A DNA stretch of 64,000 nucleotides, from contig NZ_JBNAGA010000001.1 in the NCBI RefSeq assembly GCF_049800955.1, positions 1,116,001-1,180,000 on the forward strand, given 5' to 3'. The first letter of the stretch is position 1; the number at the start of each line of letters is the position of its first letter. Shown here in pieces: positions 1 through 8,772 of this stretch. This stretch comes from JAKVBH01 sp049800955 (GTDB taxonomy: Bacteria; Pseudomonadota; Alphaproteobacteria; Rhodobacterales; Rhodobacteraceae). The notes under the pieces were generated by a model. The model saw nothing but the letters and a program-made list of their open reading frames with translations, did no database searches and was not told the DNA's origin. Position numbers and translations under genes: made by a program.

Positions 1-1
1 G

Positions 2-742
2 GCAAGCCGCCTGCGCACACGTCTGCTCGAAGATGAATCGGGCGGGCCAACAGATGGTTGGGTCCTCTTGGGCCAGACCTATTTTCGCATGGGCCGCTAT
101 GGCGATGCAGCGCTGGCCTTCGCCCGTGTGATTGACAGGCCAGAGGCCACCGCGGGCATGTTGACGCAATATGCCGAGGCGCTGATTGCCTCCGAGGACG
201 GGCTGGTGACAAACCGTGCCGCTGTGATCCTTGAGCGGGCGATGGCGATGGAGCCGCGCAATCCTGCCGCCACCTATTATCAGGCGCAATGGCTCGATCA
301 GGAAGGCCGCGCCGAGGAAGCGCAAGCCCTGCTGGCCGATCGGTTGGGCCTTGAGACCTCCTACCAGCCATGGATGGATATCTTCGTCGAACAGATCAAT
401 CGCATCGCGGCGCAATCCGGCGGCGCGCCTGTCAGCGTGGAAGACTTTGTGGAGCAGCCCCGCGGCCCGTCTCAGGAAGATATGAACGCCGCGGCCGAAA
501 TGTCGGCTGAGGATCGCAGCGCCATGATCCAATCCATGGTTGAGGGTCTGGCCGCGCGGCTGGAAGACGAGCCGGACGATCTGGATGGCTGGTTGCAATT
601 GGGCCGGGCCTATCTGGTCCTGCAACAACCGCAGCAGGCCCGCGCGGCCTATGAGGCGGCAGAAGGTCTGTTGCAAGCACTGCCTGTCGACGATCCGCGC
701 CGCGCAGTGGTCGCCCAAGGGTTGGAAGCGGCAGGCGGTTAA
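2..742 (+). CDS. ccmI: Cytochrome c biogenesis protein CcmI, C-terminal part (5' end outside window)
   Basis: The reading frame is open from the first bases of the window, so the gene starts upstream. The visible 246 residues are tetratricopeptide-like helical repeats: a block around GWVLLGQTYFRMGRYGDAALAF, a second around AAVILERAMAMEPRNPAATYYQAQWL, and a third near the end (DGWLQLGRAYLVLQQPQQARAAY). This is the layout of the periplasmic CcmI (CycH) domain, which holds apocytochrome c for the haem lyase CcmF/CcmH. The N-terminal membrane part is not seen. A thiol:disulfide reductase lies next door on the other strand, which suits a cytochrome c maturation neighbourhood. A generic TPR protein is the main alternative. 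Confidence 0.75.
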   Translation, partial: ASRLRTRLLEDESGGPTDGWVLLGQTYFRMGRYGDAALAFARVIDRPEATAGMLTQYAEALIASEDGLVTNRAAVILERAMAMEPRNPAATYYQAQWLDQEGRAEEAQALLADRLGLETSYQPWMDIFVEQINRIAAQSGGAPVSVEDFVEQPRGPSQEDMNAAAEMSAEDRSAMIQSMVEGLAARLEDEPDDLDGWLQLGRAYLVLQQPQQARAAYEAAEGLLQALPVDDPRRAVVAQGLEAAGG

Positions 743-756
743 ACCTCAGCCGCCGG

Positions 757-2769
757 TCAACGTGCCGCGTCAATCGCGTCGGTCACGGATTGCGCTGTCA
801 GCAACTCGGGCAGCGGTATGCCTTGCGGTGCTGCCGGTCCGTAGACCACGTTGAACGGGATACCGAACCGACCATAGCTTTGAAGATAGCTCTGGATCGT
901 GGCATCTGGCCGGGTCCAGTCCGCCTGCATGGGCAAGAGGTTTTCGTCTTCAAAAAGGCTTGCAACGGGCTCACGGTCCAGCACCAGGGCCTTGTTGGCT
1001 TTGCAGGTCAGGCACCAATCCGCTGTCACATCAACGAAGACCACACGGCCATCGGCCACTTCCTCGGCAATGCGTGCCTGATCAAACACAGCCCAGTTTG
1101 TGTCGGAAACCAGCTGCGCCGGGGCGGCGAGAGCGGCGGGGAGGGCAAGGGCGGCCACGGAAAGCGCGCTGAGTACCATGCCGCGTTTGGGCAGGCGCAG
1201 GATCATGAGCGCAAGGATCGCCGCAGCAATGGCGGCCATGACCAGCGCGGCGCGCAGGCCCGCCGATGCCCAGAGGATGGATAGCAGCCACAGGGCGGTG
1301 AGCCCCAGCAGCGCGCCCAGACCCCATTTGACCTTGACCATCCACGCGCCCGGGCGTGGCAGCGCCGTGATCAAACCGGGCAGCAGCGCAAAGAGCAGGT
1401 AGGGCAGGGCCAGACCGAGGCCAAGCGCCGTGAAGATGACCACGACATCAAGCGCACCCCCCGCGAGCGCGAAGGCCACGGCCGTGCCCAGGAAAGGCGC
1501 AGAACAGGGCGTTGCCATCACAGCTGCAAACGCGCCCGTGGCGTAATCTCCCAGCAGACCGGCGCCCTGCGGCCCGCCCATGCGTGTTTGCAGACCATCA
1601 GGCAGGTTGATCTCAAAAAGCCCCGCCATGTTGGCCGCAAACAGAACCATGAGAAGGATCATGAGCGACAAAAACACCGGGCTTTGAAACTGAATACCCC
1701 AGCCTACCATGCGCCCCATGCCTTGCAGGCTCAAAACGATGGCGGCGAGCAGCCACATGAAGCTCACGATCCCCAAGGCTGAGGCCAGAAACCCTGCCCG
1801 TACCCGAGCGGGGCCTTGTGTTGCTGTCTCCAACGCGTGGCCGATTTTCAGGGACAGGACCGGCAGGACGCAGGGCATCACATTGAGGATCAACCCGCCA
1901 AGAATGGCGATGAGGGCCGTCATCAAAAGCCCGGTGCCCACCGGCGCGGGCAGGGGGGCATTGGCTTGGGCTGCGGCCGCGGTGACAGCCCAGGCGCCGT
2001 CCGTGATCGTCAGATCCAGCGCAGCCGCGCCATCAGGCAGATACAGGACAGGCAAACTCGCCCAGAGCGTGCTTCCCCCATCGGACAGGCGGATATCAGG
2101 CTTGCCAAAGCTGGCGTCGCCCAGCTCCGGGAAGACATCGGGCGCGATGAACGGCACGTCGCGGCGCGCCTCCAGCGTCAATTGCCTCTCATCCCAGTGG
2201 GCGCGCACATCCGTCATGCCCGCGTCTTCGCCGGACAAGGGGACTTCTGCGATAGCCTCTGCCAGCGTCGCCGCATGGTCCGGGTTGATCCCGGCGCCCG
2301 CGGCAAGCTCAAGGCTCAGCGTGAAGTCCTCTGGAATGCAGACATCGGCGCAGACCAGCAAGCGCACGGAGGCGTTGAGCGTTACCGGCTCTCCCGGGGC
2401 CTCAAGCGAGATCTGGATTGGGAAGACAACCGTGCCGCCATAGCCGAAATTCTCAATCTCGAAGGCGGTAAAGCGCTCCGGCGCGGGAAAGAGCAGCTCA
2501 GCCTCTGCGAGGTTGCGGGACCCGTCCCACAGGATTTCGGGTGGCAGGCCAACCTCGCCGGGGCTGCGCCAATAGGTCTTCCAACCCGGTGTCATCTCCA
2601 CGCGCAATCCCGCAGAAAGCGTCCGGGCCCCCGGGGCAATGCCGTCTTCGGCCGTGATGAGCTGCGCGCGCGCGCTTGTGCGCTCAACCCATGCGCTTTC
2701 CGCCGCCCAAAGCGGGACGGCCAACACCAAGAGCATCAAGAGGGAGATCACACGCAGCACCGGGCGCAT
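757..2769 (-). CDS. DsbD/ScsB-type thiol:disulfide interchange protein
   Basis: This 670-residue membrane protein passes electrons from cytoplasmic thioredoxin to periplasmic disulfide proteins. A signal peptide (about 1-22) is followed by a periplasmic DsbD-N-like domain with the pair CADVC near 139-143. The multi-helix core has paired cysteines in VMPCVLPVLSLKIG and MATPCSAPFLGTA. A C-terminal thioredoxin fold carries ADWCLTCKANK near residue 590. All three expected cysteine pairs are present. The N-terminal domain resembles ScsB more than classical DsbD, so I give no symbol. The ATG at 2769 has only a weak AAGG directly before it, but it is the only start that keeps a full signal peptide. 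Confidence 0.87.
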   Translation of the reverse strand: MRPVLRVISLLMLLVLAVPLWAAESAWVERTSARAQLITAEDGIAPGARTLSAGLRVEMTPGWKTYWRSPGEVGLPPEILWDGSRNLAEAELLFPAPERFTAFEIENFGYGGTVVFPIQISLEAPGEPVTLNASVRLLVCADVCIPEDFTLSLELAAGAGINPDHAATLAEAIAEVPLSGEDAGMTDVRAHWDERQLTLEARRDVPFIAPDVFPELGDASFGKPDIRLSDGGSTLWASLPVLYLPDGAAALDLTITDGAWAVTAAAAQANAPLPAPVGTGLLMTALIAILGGLILNVMPCVLPVLSLKIGHALETATQGPARVRAGFLASALGIVSFMWLLAAIVLSLQGMGRMVGWGIQFQSPVFLSLMILLMVLFAANMAGLFEINLPDGLQTRMGGPQGAGLLGDYATGAFAAVMATPCSAPFLGTAVAFALAGGALDVVVIFTALGLGLALPYLLFALLPGLITALPRPGAWMVKVKWGLGALLGLTALWLLSILWASAGLRAALVMAAIAAAILALMILRLPKRGMVLSALSVAALALPAALAAPAQLVSDTNWAVFDQARIAEEVADGRVVFVDVTADWCLTCKANKALVLDREPVASLFEDENLLPMQADWTRPDATIQSYLQSYGRFGIPFNVVYGPAAPQGIPLPELLTAQSVTDAIDAAR

Positions 2770-2861
2770 CCTTGTCTGAGTTCTCTCGTCTTATATCGGT
2801 CCTTGCGCGCCAAGGGCAGAGGCTGATTGCATCACGAAGCCGCGAGCATCTTGGCGGGGGC

Positions 2862-2895
2862 CGCGCGAAAGCCTCTTTCCTTTCAGAGGCGCGCG
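2862..2895 (+). promoter_or_regulatory. Bulged hairpin in the guaB leader
   Basis: GCCTCT (2871-2876) pairs with AGAGGC (2885-2890). Outside it, CGCGC (2862-2866) can pair with GCGCG (2891-2895) across a GAAA bulge. The structure ends about 45 bases before the guaB start and has no T-run, so it is not a plain terminator. A role as a leader structure for guaB is inference. Confidence 0.35.
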
Positions 2896-2941
2896 TGAAA
2901 TAGGGAGGTGTCAAATGATGCTGCCCCAGGAGGTCTCTGAG

Positions 2942-4390
2942 ATGGAGATTCGCGACGCGCTTACATTTGACGACGTACTGCTTGTGCCCGGTGCGTCTGA
3001 CGTCCTGCCGTCCACCGCTGATACGACAACGCGCGTGACGCGTCAGATCGGTCTCAACATTCCGCTGCTGTCATCCGCAATGGATACGGTCACCGAAAGC
3101 CGCATGGCCATTACCATGGCGCAATGGGGTGGCATGGGCGTGATCCACAAGAACCTCGATGTCGAAGCGCAAGCGCGCGAGGTGCGGCGCGTGAAGCGGT
3201 TTGAGAGCGGGATCGTCTACAATCCCGTCACATTGAAGAGCAATCAGACGCTGGCCGATGCCAAAGCTCTCGTGGAGCGCTACAATTTCACCGGTTTTCC
3301 TGTCACAGACGAAAAAGGTCTTGTGGTCGGTATTCTGACAAACCGCGACATGCGTTTTGCAAACTCCGACGATACGCCCGTGCATGTCATGATGACCTCT
3401 GACAACCTTGCGATGCTGGCCGAGCCTGCGGATCTGGAAGAAGCCAAAAGCCTGATGCGCGCGCGTCGGATCGAGAAGCTTCTGGTCCATGATGGCAAGG
3501 GCAAGCTCACGGGCCTGCTCACGCTGAAGGACACCGAGCAAGCCGTTCTGAACCCAACCGCATGCAAGGATGAGCTGGGCCGCCTGCGCGTCGCTGCGGC
3601 CACGTCCGTGGGGGACAGCGGTTTTGAGCGCACCGAGGCGCTTGTGGATGCCGGGGTTGATATCGTTGTTGTCGATACGGCCCATGGGCATTCCAAAGGC
3701 GTCATCGAAGCGGTGACCCGGGCAAAGACGCTGTCCAACGAAGTTCAGGTCATTGCTGGCAATGTCGCCACGGCCGAGGCCACGCGGGCGTTGATCGATG
3801 CAGGCGCGGATGCCGTAAAAGTGGGGATCGGGCCCGGCTCGATTTGCACCACGCGCATGGTCGCCGGTGTGGGGGTGCCGCAATTGACGGCGATCATGGA
3901 TTGCGCGCAGGCGGCGGGCGAGACGCCGGTGATCGCGGATGGTGGCATCAAGTTCTCCGGGGATTTCGCCAAGGCCATTGCTGCGGGGGCATCCTGCGCC
4001 ATGGTTGGCTCGATGATCGCGGGGACCGATGAGAGCCCGGGCGAGGTCATCCTGTATCAGGGCCGCTCGTTCAAGGCCTACCGTGGCATGGGCAGCCTGG
4101 GCGCCATGGCGCGCGGTTCAGCGGATCGCTATTTCCAGAAAGATGCCGCTTCTGACAAGCTTGTGCCTGAAGGCATCGAAGGCCAAGTGCCTTACAAAGG
4201 CCCGGCCGGTGCCGTCGTGCATCAATTGGTGGGCGGTTTGCGCGCGGCCATGGGCTATACAGGCTGCGCCACGGTTGAGGAGATGCGCACCGCGTGCCGT
4301 TTCGTGAAGATCACCGGGGCGGGCCTGCGGGAAAGCCATGTCCATGATGTTCAGATCACGCGGGAAGCGCCGAACTACCGGGCGGGATAA
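2942..4390 (+). CDS. guaB: Inosine-5'-monophosphate dehydrogenase
   Basis: GuaB oxidises IMP to XMP with NAD+, the committed step to guanine nucleotides. The 482-residue protein begins MEIRDALTFDDVLLVPG, typical of the family. Two CBS domains lie at about 95-210. The catalytic cysteine loop is GPGSICTTRMVAG, and the flap near the C terminus includes GMGSLGAMARGSADRY. I chose the ATG at 2942 because a perfect AGGAGG lies 8 bases upstream (2928-2933) and homologues start there. An in-frame ATG at 2915 with GGAGG in front would add nine residues and cannot be excluded. The rRNA methyltransferase gene follows after 5 bases, so the two are probably cotranscribed. Confidence 0.96.
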   Translation: MEIRDALTFDDVLLVPGASDVLPSTADTTTRVTRQIGLNIPLLSSAMDTVTESRMAITMAQWGGMGVIHKNLDVEAQAREVRRVKRFESGIVYNPVTLKSNQTLADAKALVERYNFTGFPVTDEKGLVVGILTNRDMRFANSDDTPVHVMMTSDNLAMLAEPADLEEAKSLMRARRIEKLLVHDGKGKLTGLLTLKDTEQAVLNPTACKDELGRLRVAAATSVGDSGFERTEALVDAGVDIVVVDTAHGHSKGVIEAVTRAKTLSNEVQVIAGNVATAEATRALIDAGADAVKVGIGPGSICTTRMVAGVGVPQLTAIMDCAQAAGETPVIADGGIKFSGDFAKAIAAGASCAMVGSMIAGTDESPGEVILYQGRSFKAYRGMGSLGAMARGSADRYFQKDAASDKLVPEGIEGQVPYKGPAGAVVHQLVGGLRAAMGYTGCATVEEMRTACRFVKITGAGLRESHVHDVQITREAPNYRAG

Positions 4391-4395
4391 GGGCC

Positions 4396-5553
4396 ATGAC
4401 GCCTGGTGCACGGGTTCAGGCCGCCATAGAGATCTTGGATTCCATCGCTGCGGGCCTACCCACGGAGCAGGCCCTGACACGTTGGGCCCGCGCCAGCCGT
4501 TTCGCCGGGTCAAAAGATCGCGCGGCCGTGCGCGATCATGTCTTTGATGTCCGCCGGCAATGGCATTCAACCGCTGCCCTGGGGGGAGGCGACACGGGGC
4601 GCGCGCGCATGATCGGCTTGTGTCGTGCGCAAGGCATTGATCCCGATGATGTTTTCACCGGGCAAGGTCATGCCCCGAAAGAGCTGGACGAGGCCGAACG
4701 CGCGATGGGCGCGGCGCCTGACCCTCAAACGGCTCGTGATCTCCCGGATTGGCTATGGCCATTGTTTCTCGAAGGTATGTCTTTGGATGTGGCGGACGCT
4801 CAGGCCCAAGCGCTGCGCGCGCGCGCGCCCGTGGATCTCCGCGTCAATCTGGCGAAATGCGATCTGGAGACGGCTCAGGCCGTATTGGCGCGCGACGATC
4901 TTAAAACGCAAACCGTTGCCTTGGCGCGCACCGCACTTCGCGTGACTGAGGGCGCGCGCCGCGTTGCCCGATCCGAAGCCTATAAGGACGGTTTGGTTGA
5001 ACTGCAGGATGCGGCCAGCCAGGCCGTAATAGAGTCTCTCCCGCTCAAACCCGGAATGCGTGTTCTGGACTATTGCGCAGGCGGCGGCGGCAAAGCATTG
5101 GCCATGGCCGCGCGTGTGTCCGGGCCCGTGGATGTGCATGATGCATCGCCGGAACGCATGGCCTCTATCCCGGAGCGGGCGGGGCGCGCGGGCGTGGAAC
5201 TCCGAATGACGCAGCAGCCCAAAGGATCCTATGATCTGGTCCTGTGTGACGTGCCGTGTTCGGGAAGTGGATCGTGGCGCAGATCCCCGGATGGCAAGTG
5301 GAAGTTAACGCCAAAAGAACTGTCAGATATTCGATGCGTACAAACTGACATATTGCGCAAAGCTGCCGGCCTTACGGCCGAGGGTGGCGTTTTGGCCTAT
5401 GCGACCTGTTCCATACTGCACTGTGAGAACGCGCTGCAGGTATCTGAAATCAAAGAGGAAATCCAGAATCTGTCTGAGGTCTTGTCGCGTCAGTTTTTGT
5501 TAAGCGATGGCGGAGATGGGTTCTTTGTATCTGTGTTGCAAAAAGCGGGTTAG
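4396..5553 (+). CDS. RsmB/NOP-family 16S rRNA m5C methyltransferase
   Basis: A 385-residue S-adenosylmethionine-dependent RNA methyltransferase, likely the RsmB type that makes 5-methylcytosine in 16S rRNA. The N-terminal half is a NusB-like helical RNA-binding region. The SAM site is VLDYCAGGGGKALAMAA. Motif IV is LCDVPCSGSGSWRRSPDGKW, with the releasing cysteine, and motif VI is AYATCSILHCEN, with the catalytic cysteine. Both cysteines are present, so the enzyme should be active. It sits 5 bases behind guaB. The exact target base cannot be read from sequence. Confidence 0.86.
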   Translation: MTPGARVQAAIEILDSIAAGLPTEQALTRWARASRFAGSKDRAAVRDHVFDVRRQWHSTAALGGGDTGRARMIGLCRAQGIDPDDVFTGQGHAPKELDEAERAMGAAPDPQTARDLPDWLWPLFLEGMSLDVADAQAQALRARAPVDLRVNLAKCDLETAQAVLARDDLKTQTVALARTALRVTEGARRVARSEAYKDGLVELQDAASQAVIESLPLKPGMRVLDYCAGGGGKALAMAARVSGPVDVHDASPERMASIPERAGRAGVELRMTQQPKGSYDLVLCDVPCSGSGSWRRSPDGKWKLTPKELSDIRCVQTDILRKAAGLTAEGGVLAYATCSILHCENALQVSEIKEEIQNLSEVLSRQFLLSDGGDGFFVSVLQKAG

Positions 5554-5585
5554 CCATTTCTTTTCAACCTTAGGTGGTAATTGGT

Positions 5586-5601
5586 TTAACCTCGCGTTAA
5601 C
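5586..5601 (+). promoter_or_regulatory. CtrA-type box upstream of cckA
   Basis: TTAACCTCGCGTTAAC matches the full CtrA site TTAA-N7-TTAAC exactly. It lies 45-66 bases before the candidate starts of cckA, a promoter-proximal position. CckA is the kinase that feeds phosphate to CtrA, so this suggests feedback. Binding itself is inferred. Confidence 0.7.
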
Positions 5602-5645
5602 GTGATGAGCGATAGGGTTGCGCAAAGGAGTGTGCGTTTTGCAGG

Positions 5646-7976
5646 TTGACTTACTTAGGCAGGCTAATGGTTTCGGCGCAGCAATCTAACCTGAGCCATC
5701 AAAAACTGGGGGCCATCGCGGTTCTGCTGGGGGCATTTAGTGCCGTCTTCGGCGTGCTCTTTGCCTCTGGCGCCCTGGGATCTGTTCTCATAGGAGCTGG
5801 CATCACGATTCTACTGGCGGGCTTGTCCGTTGGCCTGCGGACCCTTCTGCGAGATCGCGTGGGTACATCACAAGAGACGATGCTGCGCAGCCTTATCGAG
5901 CATGAGCAAGCGATCTGCGTGGTCACAACTGCTGATGGAGAGGTGAAGCTGGTTAACGCTGCTGCCCTGGACCGTTTGCGTCGGGATGTCGGTGATGACA
6001 GGATCGTGCAGGCTGGCGAAATCGAACGGCTTGGGCAGATCCTTGAACTGATGCTCGCAAGTCCCGGCGGTTTGATTCACCGCATGCGGACGAAGGCCAT
6101 ACAGAAAGGTCTGGCGCAAGAATCGGTTGTGACCCGAAAGGGCCAGGTCCGATTGTCGGCGCAGGATGTGGGCAGCGGGCTGATGCTGTGGCGTGTCGAA
6201 GAGGTCAGTGAGACTGATTTGCAGCGTGCGCAAGACGGCGTGACGCTGCCGCGTGTCACTGTTGGTCGGTCAGGCGCCATCCTCTTCATGAACGATGCGG
6301 CCCGGCGTTTGTTCGGCAAACGCGCGAAATCCCTTGATGATCTGGGCGTTGGTAATGTGGCTGCAGGGGCAGTAATTACGGTCGCGGGCGAAGAGAAAGC
6401 CATCCAGTGCTTGGTGGCGCAGGTGGATATAAGTGGTGCGCGACGAGAGTTGTTTTTCCTGCCTCCGCCCAAAACGATGACAACACCGCCTGATGAATCC
6501 GGCTTCGATACACTTCCCGTGCCCTTGCTGCGCCTGTCTGCGGATGGTTTGATCTCACGCGCCAATAGTGAAGCTTTACGGTTGCTCGATATCCAATCGG
6601 CTGACAACCTGCGGTTGGGAGATGTTCTGGAAGGGTTGGGGCGCCCAATAAGCGACTGGCTTGACGATGTCGTGAATGGTCGCGCGCAAAACCACGGTGA
6701 GTTTTTGCGCCTGTCTAATGCCAGCAAAGAACGCTTTTTGCAGGTATCGCTCAAGCGGGTCATCGTTGGCGATGGCGTTGGTCTCGTTGCGGTCTTGAGC
6801 GACGCAACTGAGCTCAAGACTTTGGAAGCCCAATTCGTTCAAAGCCAGAAGATGCAAGCTATCGGCCAATTGGCCGGCGGTGTCGCGCATGATTTCAACA
6901 ATCTTCTGACGGCCATTTCCGGGCATTGCGATTTGCTCTTGCTGCGTCACGATCAGGGTGACCCTGACTATGGAGATCTGGTCCAGATCAACCAGAACGC
7001 CAATCGCGCCGCGGCTCTCGTTAGCCAGCTATTGGCGTTCTCGCGCAAACAGACGCTGCGACCCGAATTGTTGCATTTGCGCGATACGCTGTCTGACCTG
7101 ACGCACCTGTTGAACCGTTTGGTCGGTGAAAAAGTCAGGCTTTCCCTAAACCACGCAGAAGACCTGCGCGCCGTGCGAGTGGACAAGAGACAGCTCGAAC
7201 AAGTGATGATGAACCTCGTCGTAAACGCGCGAGATGCCATGCCCGACGGTGGGCAAATTGATGTTCAAACCGATGTGGTACATTTGAAAACACCGCTCAA
7301 ACGGGACAGGGCTGTCGTTTCTCCCGGTGAATACGTCTCGGTGAAAGTTTCCGATCAAGGCTGCGGAATTGCGCCCGACAATCTTCAAAAGGTTTTTGAG
7401 CCCTTCTACACGACAAAACGTGCCGGTGAAGGAACCGGTCTGGGCTTGTCGACTGTCTACGGCATCATCAAGCAAACCGGTGGCTTCATTTTTGTCGATT
7501 CGGTCGTGGGGCAGGGCACGTGTTTTACACTTCTCTTTCCCGTCCATGACGAGGTTGTCGAAGCTGAGGTTGTGGAAGAGCCCGTGGCCAGTGAAGCGCT
7601 TCCGCAACAAAGCGATGCTGTTGTCTTGCTCGTTGAAGACGAAGCGCCTGTTCGGGCCTTTGCATCGCGCGCGTTGCGCTTACGAGGCTTTACCGTGGTT
7701 GAAGCACAGTCCGCTGAAGAAGCACTGGAGAAACTCGAAGACCCCGACCTGAAGATTGATGTGTTTGTCACGGATGTGGTCATGCCCGGAATGGACGGTC
7801 CGCGTTGGGTCAAGCAGGCGTTGGAGCAAAGGCCGGGCGTGCGTGTTGTTTTCGTGTCGGGATATGCAGAAGAGAGCTTCAGCGAGGATCAAACCCGAAT
7901 TCCCAACTCAGTGTTTTTGCCAAAGCCGTTTTCGTTAAGCGAACTCACTGACACGGTGCAACGGCAACTGCATTGA
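5646..7976 (+). CDS. cckA: Cell-cycle hybrid histidine kinase CckA
   Basis: CckA passes phosphate through ChpT to the master regulator CtrA. Here it has 776 residues from a TTG start. Two membrane helices lie within the first 70 residues, followed by two PAS-like regions (about 85-190 and 200-390). The HisKA domain has the phospho-histidine H415 in GGVAHDFNNLLT, followed by the CckA hallmark NQNANRAAALVSQLLAFSRKQ. The HATPase has N and G boxes (MNLVVNARDAM, GEGTGLGLS). A C-terminal receiver has D710 in VTDVVMPG. The start is uncertain: TTG at 5646 has AAGGAG 15 bases away, and ATG at 5667 would shorten it by seven residues. The stop codon abuts that of the convergent sulfotransferase gene. 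Confidence 0.93.
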   Translation: MTYLGRLMVSAQQSNLSHQKLGAIAVLLGAFSAVFGVLFASGALGSVLIGAGITILLAGLSVGLRTLLRDRVGTSQETMLRSLIEHEQAICVVTTADGEVKLVNAAALDRLRRDVGDDRIVQAGEIERLGQILELMLASPGGLIHRMRTKAIQKGLAQESVVTRKGQVRLSAQDVGSGLMLWRVEEVSETDLQRAQDGVTLPRVTVGRSGAILFMNDAARRLFGKRAKSLDDLGVGNVAAGAVITVAGEEKAIQCLVAQVDISGARRELFFLPPPKTMTTPPDESGFDTLPVPLLRLSADGLISRANSEALRLLDIQSADNLRLGDVLEGLGRPISDWLDDVVNGRAQNHGEFLRLSNASKERFLQVSLKRVIVGDGVGLVAVLSDATELKTLEAQFVQSQKMQAIGQLAGGVAHDFNNLLTAISGHCDLLLLRHDQGDPDYGDLVQINQNANRAAALVSQLLAFSRKQTLRPELLHLRDTLSDLTHLLNRLVGEKVRLSLNHAEDLRAVRVDKRQLEQVMMNLVVNARDAMPDGGQIDVQTDVVHLKTPLKRDRAVVSPGEYVSVKVSDQGCGIAPDNLQKVFEPFYTTKRAGEGTGLGLSTVYGIIKQTGGFIFVDSVVGQGTCFTLLFPVHDEVVEAEVVEEPVASEALPQQSDAVVLLVEDEAPVRAFASRALRLRGFTVVEAQSAEEALEKLEDPDLKIDVFVTDVVMPGMDGPRWVKQALEQRPGVRVVFVSGYAEESFSEDQTRIPNSVFLPKPFSLSELTDTVQRQLH

Positions 7977-8594
7977 CTATGCTTTGACGTGACGCCCCCC
8001 GTCGGGAATTGACGCATAGAGTTCGAACTCGGCCGTCAATTTCCGTTTCGCTTTCCGCTCCACTTCTGGCGACAAGGATGCTGGAACCTTTGGTGAGACA
8101 TTCGCACGCTCCAGTGTGATATCCCGCCGCAGACGATGAGCGATCCACGCAATCATCGCCTCTTGATCGTCATAGCGAAATAAATGCGTAACCTCGGTCC
8201 CATTGGGGCGAGGCTCCAGAAACTTGAGTTGACTGCCGACATTGGCAAATCCGGGCTTCTCGCCCTTGATGTAGGCGTTGACAAAGTCATCAAATGACAT
8301 GCGAGCGGTTGAGTTCGGTTTGCCTTCCATAAACGGCCGCGCGCGGTAGCGGTACCAACTCGACAACCAGGAAATAGGCTCACGCATGACGGCCAGCGTT
8401 TCCATGTCCGGTGCGCCCTGTTTTTCAAACATGGGCCTAAAAAATCGATTGTAGCGATAGACAGGAGCATGTTTCAGCTGCGGTGGATCGCGCACCACGA
8501 GATCGGCGTGATTCCCCAAAGCATGTTCCAATGCGGTCGTGCCGGTCTTTGGAACCGCCAAGATCGTCAGTTTTTCTTTCCAGAAAACAAGCAT
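7977..8594 (-). CDS. Small sulfotransferase-family protein
   Basis: A 205-residue cytosolic protein with the 5'-phosphosulfate loop VPKTGTT at 14-20, of the kind that binds the PAPS cofactor. A second conserved stretch, LAVMREPISWLSSWYRYRAR (about 88-107), fits the 3'-phosphate-binding region with its Arg-Glu-Pro and serines. Related proteins are common in Roseobacters, usually of unknown acceptor. It converges on cckA with no gap between the stop codons and stands alone. The acceptor substrate cannot be told. Confidence 0.75.
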   Translation of the reverse strand: MLVFWKEKLTILAVPKTGTTALEHALGNHADLVVRDPPQLKHAPVYRYNRFFRPMFEKQGAPDMETLAVMREPISWLSSWYRYRARPFMEGKPNSTARMSFDDFVNAYIKGEKPGFANVGSQLKFLEPRPNGTEVTHLFRYDDQEAMIAWIAHRLRRDITLERANVSPKVPASLSPEVERKAKRKLTAEFELYASIPDGGRHVKA

Positions 8595-8705
8595 TTGCCT
8601 ACCGTTTTGGTTGCTCTCGTGACTGTAAACTACTCCTTAACCAATCGCTACAAAAGTAAAGCTCACAAAATTCATCTTGAAATGTTCTTGTTTTGATCGC
8701 ATTAA

Positions 8706-8720
8706 GAACAAGACAAGAAC
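8706..8720 (-). promoter_or_regulatory. LexA (SOS) box upstream of recA
   Basis: GAACAAGACAAGAAC on the plus strand reads GTTC-N7-GTTC on the other, the direct-repeat LexA site of Rhodobacterales and other alphaproteobacteria. It ends 52 bases before the recA start. A second element, GTTC-N7-GATC, lies at 8684-8698 and is inverted relative to it, but its right half deviates. Confidence 0.8.
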
Positions 8721-8772
8721 AAACGCAAGTCATGGACCTTGCGGCGGCAGCGTGAAATAAGGAACCAGACGT

